This document shows, one piece after another, positions 5,488-12,239 of a stretch of 18,427 nt of DNA. The notes under the pieces were generated by a model, which did not search any database, had not been told where the DNA came from, and saw only the letters and a list, made by a program, of their open reading frames with translations. The first letter of the stretch is position 1. Every line of letters starts with the position of its first letter. The DNA lies in assembly GCA_036558305.1 (NCBI GenBank), contig DATBFX010000494.1, forward strand, positions 1 to 18,427, written 5' to 3'. The DNA is from DATBFX01 sp036558305 (GTDB lineage: Bacteria > Chloroflexota > Chloroflexia > Thermomicrobiales > UBA6265). A program made the translations under genes and the position numbers.

Positions 5488-6357
5488 GTGAGCGCGCCGT
5501 CGCGTCGCACCTGCGCCCGGTGTGGGACGCAGAACCTGGCGAGTGCGCGGGTCTGCCTGCGGTGTGGGCAACCGTTGCCGAGGCGGGAGGAGCTGGGTCA
5601 ACTGTGGGGGGTGGATTCGGCAGCGGGAACGGGCGGGGACGGGATGATCGACCTCTCGCCGACGGATCGGTCGTCGCAGGCGACGGTGCCGTTCGATCCG
5701 GTGCAACCGAGGTACGAGGCGCCGGTCGATCCCTGGTCGTCGCACGGGGGGACGTTGGGACGGCAGGAGAGCGGCGCCGCGGTGAGCTATCCGCCGCCGC
5801 CGCGGGCGGCGCCGGTCGCGCCGCGATCGGGCGGGCCGGCGGGGTGCCTGCTCGGGGTGCTGGCGTTTCTGATTATCGCGGTCGTGGCGGGTGTCTTTGC
5901 CTGGGCGGTGGCCAGGCCGATGGTGAACGATCGCGTCCAGAAGCAGTTGGATCGCGGGCTCGCCACCCAGGTTGCCGCGATTTCGGTGCCGACCGCGCAG
6001 GTCACCGGGCAGGTCACGCTGACCGAGGACCAGATCAACCGGGAGATCGCCGCCAACGCCGGATCGTTCGACCCGGTGAAGAACCCGCGGGTGCGGGTGC
6101 TGCCCAACGAGCTCCGCGTCAGTTTCGACCTCTACGGGGTGACGAGCACCTACCGCGGCGGGTTGGCGGTGAACAACGGGAAGATCGTCGTCGTCGATCC
6201 GCAGTTGTCGGGTCCGGCGGGGCAGATCCTCGACGCCGGTCAGGTCGCGGACATCCTGGAAGCGCAACTGGCCTCGCTGATGGAGCGTTCGCGGGTACGG
6301 CCGACGGCCGTGCGGCTGCAGGACGGGAAGATGACGGTGACAACGAAAAGGGCGTGA
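5488..6357 (+). CDS. Zinc-ribbon, single-pass membrane protein with extracytoplasmic domain
   Basis: A 289-residue protein. It opens with a zinc ribbon (C9xxC12, C23xxC26), followed by a low-complexity Pro/Gly/Ser linker (about 40-115), one membrane helix (about 119-143) and a C-terminal domain of about 145 residues. The latter contains LTEDQINREIA and alternating strands; it resembles LmeA/DUF2993-like or YpmS-like lipid-associated domains, but that is a weak call. The expected topology is ribbon inside, C-terminal domain outside. GTG 5488 is the only sensible start just before the cysteines; its ribosome binding site is poor (AGGCG) because foldback element 3 ends there. The DinB-like gene follows 15 nt downstream. 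Function unknown. Confidence 0.7.
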   Translation: MSAPSRRTCARCGTQNLASARVCLRCGQPLPRREELGQLWGVDSAAGTGGDGMIDLSPTDRSSQATVPFDPVQPRYEAPVDPWSSHGGTLGRQESGAAVSYPPPPRAAPVAPRSGGPAGCLLGVLAFLIIAVVAGVFAWAVARPMVNDRVQKQLDRGLATQVAAISVPTAQVTGQVTLTEDQINREIAANAGSFDPVKNPRVRVLPNELRVSFDLYGVTSTYRGGLAVNNGKIVVVDPQLSGPAGQILDAGQVADILEAQLASLMERSRVRPTAVRLQDGKMTVTTKRA

Positions 6358-6372
6358 GGCGAGGAGGCGCGC

Positions 6373-6894
6373 GTGAGCGACGAGGGTGAGCGGCGGTACA
6401 CGAAGGCGGAGCTGCTGGAGCGGATGGCGGGGACGAGGCGCGCGGTGGACGCGGCGATTGCGGGGAAGAGTGAGGCGGTGATGACGCGGCCGGGTGCGGA
6501 CGGATGGTCGGCGAAGGACCACCTGGCGCACCTGTCGGCGTGGCAACGGTCGTTGATCGCGCTGTTGGAGGGGGAGTCGCGGCCGGCGGCGTTGGGGATC
6601 GAGGATTTGACGCAGGAAGAGGAGAGCGGATTCGCGGAGATCAACGCGGTGCTGCACGAGCGGACGAAGGATCAACCGCTCGACCGGGTGCTGGCGGAGT
6701 TCCGGCAATCGCGACGGGACCTGCTCGCCGTCCTCGACCGCCTGTCCGACGACGATCTCTACGAACCCTACTCCCATTACCAACCGAACGATCCGCCTTA
6801 CAACCCCGACCCGGTGATCGGCTGGATCGTCGGCAACACGTTCGGGCACGAAGAGGAACACCTCGAATGGTTCGAGGGGTTGCTGCGGGGTTGA
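6373..6894 (+). CDS. DinB/ClbS-like four-helix bundle protein
   Basis: A 173-residue protein of the DinB_2/ClbS/DfsB superfamily. Residues TKAELLERM open helix one, GWSAKDHLAHLSAWQ (44-58) carries H50 and H53, and HEEEH (159-163) gives the last two histidines, the usual metal-binding pattern. Members include thiol-dependent transferases, hydrolases and the ClbS cyclopropane hydrolase; the reaction here is not known. It starts with GTG preceded by GAGGAGG (6361-6367) with 5-nt spacing, 15 nt after the zinc-ribbon gene, so the two are likely one operon. Confidence 0.85.
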   Translation: MSDEGERRYTKAELLERMAGTRRAVDAAIAGKSEAVMTRPGADGWSAKDHLAHLSAWQRSLIALLEGESRPAALGIEDLTQEEESGFAEINAVLHERTKDQPLDRVLAEFRQSRRDLLAVLDRLSDDDLYEPYSHYQPNDPPYNPDPVIGWIVGNTFGHEEEHLEWFEGLLRG

Positions 6895-6925
6895 AGCGGG
6901 AATAGTCCTTGCCTGGTGACCCGTC

Positions 6926-7331
6926 TCAACCGGAAGTGGGGCCGGTCACGTCGCGCCGGGAAAAGAGGACCAAGCCTCCGCCGCCGAACGGCAGCGTGCA
7001 GAGGAGCAGCACGACGAAGGCAGCGCAGGTTCTCCCGTCCCGTGAGGTAGGCATAGGACGCCAGCGTCGAGACGCTGGCGCTGATCCGCCGCAGGTCCGC
7101 GAGGCGAATGCCGGGTTGCGGTGCCCCGAAGAGGCGGATCGTCCCGCTCGCGGGCCGCACCAGATTGAGCAGCATGCCGATGGTGGTCGTCTTGCCCGAG
7201 CCGATCGGGCCGAGCAGACCGAAAACACCGTCGCTCGGCACCCGGAGGGAGAAGTTGTCGACGGCCAGGACGTCGCCGAAGCGCTGCGTCGGGTCATCTG
7301 TCTCGATGACCAGTGGTCCCTCGTCGCCCAC
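6926..7331 (-). pseudogene. ABC transporter remnant: ATPase start fused to permease end
   Basis: Reading leftward from GTG 7331 (GGAG 6 nt upstream), about 100 codons encode the start of a BcrA/YtrB-type ABC ATPase: strand VLAVDNFSLRV, Walker A GPIGSGKTTTIGMLL, then the YLTGRENLR segment. There the match ends (about 7025). A different frame takes over and reads CAAFVVLLLCTLPFGGGG then LVLFSRRDVTGPTSG, stopping at 6926; this is the last helix and F-x-RRD tail typical of ABC-2 permeases. Walker B, the signature motif and most of the permease are missing. The simplest reading is one internal deletion joining the two genes out of frame. Some ATPase residues also look degenerate (ISASVSTLASYA where families have a P/F-rich Q-loop region). 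Confidence 0.75.
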
Positions 7332-7391
7332 GACGCTCTCCGTTCGTCGGTCCGCGGCACACCGCTTCGCGCCCAATCGTGACCCACGCTC

Positions 7392-7424
7392 CTGAACGCC
7401 ACGGCGCAAAATGCTGAACGCCAC
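7392..7424 (-). promoter_or_regulatory. 22-bp-phased direct repeat upstream of ABC remnant
   Basis: CTGAACGCCAC occurs at 7392-7402 and again at 7414-7424, exactly 22 bp apart (two helical turns), 60-95 nt upstream of the ABC remnant start. Such phased repeats are typical of regulator binding sites, for example the GntR- or TetR-type repressors that control many ABC operons. No regulator gene is present in the window. Confidence 0.3.
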
Positions 7425-7522
7425 TTAAAGCCGTCACTCAATAAGGTCGCCGCGACGACGCACCGCAGACTTCGCCCCAAATGAGGTCTCCTGTCGGATC
7501 TCGAACACGGTCCGATCGAAGC

Positions 7523-7954
7523 TTATTCCCAGTTCGGCAGGAGTGGGTTGTGCCCTCCGTACTCCCACTGGGTCACGCGGGAAAGCATCTCGGAGATTAG
7601 CCCCCAGTCCACCTTGTCGGCGTCCCCGGCCAGCCGCTCGGCATGCGCGGCAACGTGGCCGAGGAGGTCCTCGACGGCCCGCTCCAGCAACGCCTCGTCC
7701 CAGCGGGGCACGATCAGCATGTGCTGGCCCCATAGGTACCCGCGCTCGGGCATGTTCTCCGCCAGCCACTTCGGCGTGCAGGCGAAGACGTCGAACCACT
7801 CGCCGACCGGATGGCCTTGAAGCGAGCGGGGCGCATCGGAGGGTGCAACCAGGCACAGCATCGGCGTCCCGAAGTACTCGGGGTCGTCGAGGCCGCGGCC
7901 GGTTTTGGGGTCCACATCAGAAAAGTCGAACGCCCGCAGCTCTGGTCGGATCAT
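7523..7954 (-). CDS. Imm8 family immunity protein
   Basis: A 143-residue protein that matches the Imm8 family, immunity proteins of polymorphic toxin systems. The diagnostic parts are EYFGTPMLCLVAP (residues 26-38), EWFDVFACTPKWLAENM (52-68), the HMLIV strand (78-82) and the closing LSRVTQWEY (124-132). Such proteins bind and inhibit a specific toxin domain in the cytoplasm. The ATG overlaps the TGA of a short upstream frame as ATGA, and the ribosome binding site is weak, which suggests coupling to an upstream gene now degraded. No intact toxin is present within the window, so it may be an orphan immunity gene kept against toxins of neighbours, or the remains of a locus. Confidence 0.75.
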   Translation of the reverse strand: MIRPELRAFDFSDVDPKTGRGLDDPEYFGTPMLCLVAPSDAPRSLQGHPVGEWFDVFACTPKWLAENMPERGYLWGQHMLIVPRWDEALLERAVEDLLGHVAAHAERLAGDADKVDWGLISEMLSRVTQWEYGGHNPLLPNWE

Positions 7955-8279
7955 CTTGTCGCCACTCGCGTTGCTTCCTTCAGAGCGTCAGACGCCTCCC
8001 GCGCACAGTATCGATGCTGCGGCAGCCCCGGCGCTCGCTCCGCCGCGCCGCCGTCATTAGCGAGCCCGAAATCCAAGCAAACCCAGGCAGGGACTCCCGA
8101 ACACGGGCGCCTATCGGCCCTGGTGCCGACTCTTGCAACAGGCTCGGGGCGTTTCCGAGCCAGGTCGGGATTGTCTCGTTCACCGGGGCGAGTTCGAGTT
8201 TCGCGGCACGATCGCGGCCCGCTCAACGGTGGACTGGAGCAATTGCCCGTCGAATGAAGGCGGACGAGCCGTCGCTCGC
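7955..8279 (-). other. Gap with possible decayed partner of the immunity gene
   Basis: No intact gene is seen. On the minus strand a frame open from 8226 ends at 7951 with residues ASDALKEATRVATR, its TGA overlapping the immunity gene's ATG. Its codon use is much less G/C-biased at third positions (about two thirds) than neighbouring genes. In Imm8 loci the gene at this position is normally the toxin. The translation matches no domain I recognise, so a degraded toxin C-terminus is only a suggestion. Confidence 0.25.
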
Positions 8280-8915
8280 TCAGCGGCGCTCGGCCGCGAG
8301 GCGAAGCCCCAGTCCGATCAGGACGACGCCCGTCACCCGTTCGATCGCGCGCCGCGCCGTTCCCCCGATCCGGCTCCGGCCGATCCGACTCACGAGCGCG
8401 CCGTAGCCGACGAGCCAGCCAACGATCATCACCTCGAACGCGATCAGCATCGTCAGGAGCCGACCGGCGGGATCGCCGGGCGCGACGAACTGGGGGAAGA
8501 TCGAGAGGAAGATGACCCCGGCCTTCGGGTTGAGCAGGTTCCCGAGCGCGCCCTGACGGAGCGCGCGGCCGGCACTACTTCGTCGGTCCCGACCAGGAAG
8601 GTCGGGCCCATTGGTCGCGCTCCCCCGGCCGCCGGCCCAGGCACGCACGCCGAGCAGCACGAGGTAGGTGGCCCCCGCGAACTTGAGCGCGTGGAACGCG
8701 ACGGCCGAGCGATCGAGCAGCCCGGCGACCCCAAGCGCGGCGGCGACTGCCCAGCCGAGGCTGCCGAGGCCCACGCCGACCGCCGTGAAGGTACCCGCGC
8801 GGCGTCCTCCCGCGAGCGCGTTCCGGGTGACGAGCGCCATATCGGGTCCGGGGATGACGATCAGGAGGGCGGCGACCCCGACGAAGGCGGCGAAGCGCGC
8901 GTCGACCCAGTCCAT
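8280..8915 (-). CDS. LysE/RhtB family amino acid exporter
   Basis: A 211-residue inner-membrane transporter with the family hallmarks: VIPGPDMALVTRNALAGGRR near the first helix (residues 20-39) and NLLNPKAGVIFLSIFPQF in the middle. About six membrane helices are predicted by eye, as in LysE, RhtB and related exporters, which expel amino acids or homoserine lactones using the proton gradient. The charged loop GGRGSATNGPDLPGRDRR is cytoplasmic and the substrate is not predictable. GGGGGAG precedes the ATG closely. It appears to be a single-gene transcript reading leftward. Confidence 0.92.
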   Translation of the reverse strand: MDWVDARFAAFVGVAALLIVIPGPDMALVTRNALAGGRRAGTFTAVGVGLGSLGWAVAAALGVAGLLDRSAVAFHALKFAGATYLVLLGVRAWAGGRGSATNGPDLPGRDRRSSAGRALRQGALGNLLNPKAGVIFLSIFPQFVAPGDPAGRLLTMLIAFEVMIVGWLVGYGALVSRIGRSRIGGTARRAIERVTGVVLIGLGLRLAAERR

Positions 8916-8988
8916 GGCTCCCCCGAATCGCTCTCGTTGGCGACAGTGGATACCGGGCCGCGGAGGCCACGCCTGCCGCCGGACGTTC

Positions 8989-8997
8989 AGTGTACCA
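8989..8997 (-). promoter_or_regulatory. Possible extended -10 promoter of the LysE-type gene
   Basis: On the minus strand 8997-8989 reads TGGTACACT, an extended -10 (TG-N-TACACT). A start near 8982 would leave a 65-70 nt leader before the exporter. No convincing -35 is present. Confidence 0.3.
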
Positions 8998-9216
8998 GCC
9001 GGCCGTGGCGCGTTGGTGCGAGGGGTGCGGCAATGTCTTCACCGAAACCACCGGCAGGGCGATGGTCGAGCGGGAATGGCAGCGGATCGATGCCTCCGGC
9101 ACCCGAACAGTCGCCGTCGGCGAAAACCGCGAAATCGGGGCTTACTCGACCGAGCAAGGCTGGCACAGCACGGGCGGCGGGCGGAACTGCGACCTCACCT
9201 CTCGCCGGTCGCCACT
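8990..9216 (+). pseudogene. Possible truncated Cys-containing ORF
   Basis: Between the exporter and the phosphotransferase, a rightward frame from GTG 8990 encodes YQPAVARWCEGCGNVFTE, then REWQRIDASGTRTVAVGENR and ends around GWHSTGGGRNCDLT. Third codon positions are about 85% G/C, above first and second positions, which is what real genes here show. A CxxC pair is present. There is no stop before the frame runs into the antisense of the phosphotransferase gene, and the ribosome binding site is poor. It may be the surviving 5' part of a gene cut off near 9205. No family is recognised; it could equally be chance. Confidence 0.25.
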
Positions 9217-10146
9217 TCACGCATCCGGTCGCGGCGCAACTGGCCCATCTGGGCGGGGCAATCCCAACCGATCCGCAGCCCACGGCAGGGTGACCCGCAG
9301 CACCTCGGTTTGGTGGGCGCGGAGGAGCGAGTCGGGCGAGGGTGGCGGTTGCGGAGCCTGCCAGGCCCAGAAGCCGGCGAGGAAGGAGACCAAGCGGCCG
9401 TCGGCATCGGGGGCGAGGTCGGCGGGCGGCGGGCCTCCCTGGCGAACGAGGGTCGGCGCCCAGCCGATCACCTCGAAGTCGGCGTTGCCAAAGCAGGAGT
9501 GGTTCCAATCGACCAGGATGGCCGGGCGGTTGGGGAGACCGATGCAGAGGTTGTCGGCGCGGACGTCGAGGTGGAGGAGTTCGTCGCCGTCGAGCGGCGC
9601 TTCCCGATCGGCGGCGAGCAGGGTTGGCAGGGCAGTCTCCAGCCAGTGAGCCGGGCAGAGACCGAGTGAGAGGAACGGAGCAGGGTCGGCAGCGACGAGT
9701 TGCCAACCGGCGATGGCGTTGCGCATGCCGGCCAGCGAAGGGTGGTTGGGCGGTGGCGGTGTCGCGCGGACGGCGGCGAGGGTGTCGAGCACGGTGCCGA
9801 CGTCGCCCGGTCGCCAGGGAGGGGGCCAGTAGCCCGCGCGCAGATCTTCGAGGACGATCAGGGGCGGGTCGGTCTCGTCGATCGCGAACACGGCCGGCAT
9901 GAACGGGGCGCGCAGTTGGCGGTAGACCGCGATCTCGGCGCGCAACCAGCCGGCGGTGAGGTCGTCGACGGCCTCTTTGACGAACGCGGTGCCGCCGCCG
10001 GCGAAATGGGCGATGAGGCGGGAGGTTTTGGTGTAGCCGCCCGGGGGTGCGGCCTCCCAGGCGATGGGATGGCGGCCGGTGAGGCGGGCGATGCGGTCGG
10101 CGAAAACCGGGCCAGGATCGAGGGACGGGGTCGTCGTGTCGGGCAT
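9217..10146 (-). CDS. APH-fold phosphotransferase family protein
   Basis: A 309-residue kinase-like protein of the aminoglycoside phosphotransferase superfamily. The ATP-binding lysine is likely K57 in AFVKEA, the hinge is PPLIVLEDLRAG (94-105), the catalytic loop LHLDVRADN contains D194 and N199, and the Mg-binding DW is D213. The catalytic His-x-Asp pattern is intact, so an active small-molecule kinase is likely; the substrate may be a sugar, choline or a drug, and resistance should not be assumed. ATG 10146 has GGGAGG 9 nt upstream; a TTG at 10152 would add two residues. It is transcribed away from the M50 protease gene. Confidence 0.85.
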   Translation of the reverse strand: MPDTTTPSLDPGPVFADRIARLTGRHPIAWEAAPPGGYTKTSRLIAHFAGGGTAFVKEAVDDLTAGWLRAEIAVYRQLRAPFMPAVFAIDETDPPLIVLEDLRAGYWPPPWRPGDVGTVLDTLAAVRATPPPPNHPSLAGMRNAIAGWQLVAADPAPFLSLGLCPAHWLETALPTLLAADREAPLDGDELLHLDVRADNLCIGLPNRPAILVDWNHSCFGNADFEVIGWAPTLVRQGGPPPADLAPDADGRLVSFLAGFWAWQAPQPPPSPDSLLRAHQTEVLRVTLPWAADRLGLPRPDGPVAPRPDA

Positions 10147-10330
10147 CGGCAACGTCCTCCCGCGGCGGGCTGAGGCGATCGAATCGGGCGGAGCAGGCGA
10201 AAGTACCGAGCCGTCGGGACATTGTGGGCGGTCTCAACCTCCGCGCGGCTGATGATAATCGGAAAGACGGCGGTTTGTGGCGCCGCCGGTCCAGGGACGA
10301 CCGCAAACGCCATCGGAAAGCGCGAGCGAC

Positions 10331-12166
10331 ATGCGACGCCCGTTCGTCTTTTTCGGCATCTGTCTTCTGGTGGCCCTCGGAGGCGTGGCTTCCGGCGAGC
10401 GTCCCCTGGTGATGGTTGCCGCGCTCGCGATCGGTCCCGCCAGTCTGATCCTGGTCATCCTGGTACACGAACTCGGTCATGCCGCGGTGGCCAGGATCGA
10501 GGGGTTGCCGTTGCGCTGGCTCGCCGCCGGGCCGGTGATGATCGACTTCGGCCACGGGCGGCGCCTGCGACGCAGCCCGTTCGGCGGCGCGGGCGGGGCC
10601 GTGGTCTGCGAGCTGGGCGGTCTGTCGGATCAAGAACTCGCCGGGGCGTGGTGCCGGATGAGCGCCGGCGGCCCGGTCGCCAGTCTGCTGTTTGCCGTGA
10701 TCTGCCTCGGGCTCGTCGTCGCTATCCCGGGGTTGCCGCCCTTCGTGGCGACGGCCCTGCAATGGTTGGGGGGGCTCTCCCTGTTCGGCGGAATCGCGAA
10801 TGCGATTCCCTTCCGCGCCGGGCCGTTTCGTTCCGACGGCTGCACCTACCTGATCCTGCTCCGGGGTGGCGAACCCGCCGCCAGTCTCGTCCGCGCGTTT
10901 CGACTGTCGGAACCGGTCTATTCTCCCGCTCCTCCGGCCGATTGGCCCGAGGCGACCGTCGCCCGGTGGCGGGAAACGATGAGGCGCCTGGAGGCGCCGG
11001 GGCCGGCGTACCTGGACGAGTGGCTGACGTCGGCCTACCTGCTCTATTGGCATTACGCCGACCGCGAGCTGCTCGACGACGCGCGATCGGTGTTGTGGCG
11101 TGCGGCGATGGCGCCGCGCCAGGCAGGGGCGACCAGGCGGGGGCGCTACGACGCGATCGACGTGGTGACGGCGGTCCATCTGGCGCTGTGGGACCGGGAT
11201 GCGGTCACCGCGGAGCAGATCGCGGCGCAAGTGCCGAAGCGCTCGGTGATGCGCCGCAACTCGCTCTGGTTCGGTCTGGAGGCGGCGATCCTGCTGGCGC
11301 GCGGCGACGCGCGGGCGGCGCGGAAGAAGGCCGAACGGGCGCAACGACGGTTGGCGCCGTTCGTCGATCTGTCGGGCGTGAACGTGCTGGAACAGCAATG
11401 GTGGTCGATCCTGATCGCGCGGGCGGACGCCGCGGTGGAGCAGGCGGAGACGATGCGAGCAGCGCTGGCGACCGCTCCGACCGTGGCGCTGCCGATACCG
11501 GTTGGTGCGTCTGCCGAGTGGGCATTCGACGCTCCGAGCGACGTGCGTCCGTTCCGGGCGACCGAATGGTCTGTTTCCGCCCCGCCGGTGCCCACGGGAC
11601 GGTACGGCGCGGGATTGCCAAACGCGGACTCACGCGTCCGGGTGGACCCTCCGGGGGGGTTCCCTCTCCCGACCGTGACCAGAGCGGCTCCGAACGAACG
11701 CGCGCGATCGGCGGTCTCACCGGTTCCCGTTGCCCTGGTGAAGGCCGCGGGTGCCGCGACCGTCCTTTTGTCCGCGGCGTATTTCTTCATGTTTTTGGTG
11801 GCCGGGGCGGCGGCCGAAATCCTGGGCGAGGAGCGAGTACTGACCGCCGGATGCGTCGGTCTCGCCGTCGGAGGCACGATGCGTCTCGGGCTCGCCGCCT
11901 GGATCTGGAAACAGGCTGGAGCGGTCTGGGGATTGTTGGGACTGCTGATCCTTGAACTCGCGTTCCCACTCTATGTCTATAAGCAGAATCGGGGGATGAG
12001 GTCGCGGGTCGGCGGAGAACCGGTTCGCACGTTTCGGACGGCGGCGACCTTCGGCGCCCTGGTCTTGACGAGCCTGGTGATCTTCGTCTCGTTCACCGCC
12101 TACGTCGTCCATCGCGACGGCACCGAGTCGTTCGTCAACGGATACCAAACGGAGCAGGTCAGGTAG
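10331..12166 (+). CDS. M50-type membrane metalloprotease with extra C-terminal helices
   Basis: A 611-residue polytopic membrane protein. The zinc motif HELGH is H46-H50 in the second helix, and the third ligand is D169 in NAIPFRAGPFRSDG (157-170); SAGGPVASLLFAV (111-123) is the usual helix between them. These mark an M50/site-2-protease fold that cuts substrates inside the membrane. Unlike short family members it continues with a soluble helical region of about 240 residues (180-420), a Pro-rich stretch and four further helices (about 470-605). ATG 10331 begins just before helix one; GGAAAG upstream is only a moderate site. A GATAAT at 10255-10260 is a weak promoter candidate. The substrate is unknown. 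The secreted propeller gene follows 73 nt later. Confidence 0.85.
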   Translation: MRRPFVFFGICLLVALGGVASGERPLVMVAALAIGPASLILVILVHELGHAAVARIEGLPLRWLAAGPVMIDFGHGRRLRRSPFGGAGGAVVCELGGLSDQELAGAWCRMSAGGPVASLLFAVICLGLVVAIPGLPPFVATALQWLGGLSLFGGIANAIPFRAGPFRSDGCTYLILLRGGEPAASLVRAFRLSEPVYSPAPPADWPEATVARWRETMRRLEAPGPAYLDEWLTSAYLLYWHYADRELLDDARSVLWRAAMAPRQAGATRRGRYDAIDVVTAVHLALWDRDAVTAEQIAAQVPKRSVMRRNSLWFGLEAAILLARGDARAARKKAERAQRRLAPFVDLSGVNVLEQQWWSILIARADAAVEQAETMRAALATAPTVALPIPVGASAEWAFDAPSDVRPFRATEWSVSAPPVPTGRYGAGLPNADSRVRVDPPGGFPLPTVTRAAPNERARSAVSPVPVALVKAAGAATVLLSAAYFFMFLVAGAAAEILGEERVLTAGCVGLAVGGTMRLGLAAWIWKQAGAVWGLLGLLILELAFPLYVYKQNRGMRSRVGGEPVRTFRTAATFGALVLTSLVIFVSFTAYVVHRDGTESFVNGYQTEQVR

Positions 12167-12239
12167 CGTTACCCCATCGCGCCGTTCCCCGTCTCACGGT
12201 CGTAGGCATGCCATACTCGTGCGGCGGTGGAGGATTGCC

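Noticed and set aside
3345..5510. Full 721-codon minus-strand frame as one protein
   Set aside because: Only the part from ATG 4334 has a domain (MBL fold) and a ribosome binding site; the upstream part is antisense of the toxin-antitoxin genes and foldback element 3.
9217..10146. Aminoglycoside resistance gene
   Set aside because: The APH fold is clear but sequence features do not point to aminoglycosides; many relatives phosphorylate other small molecules.
8987..11398. An 803-codon minus-strand open frame
   Set aside because: It is antisense or out of frame to the phosphotransferase and M50 genes, is dominated by Arg/Pro/His typical of GC-rich shadow frames, and shows no domain.
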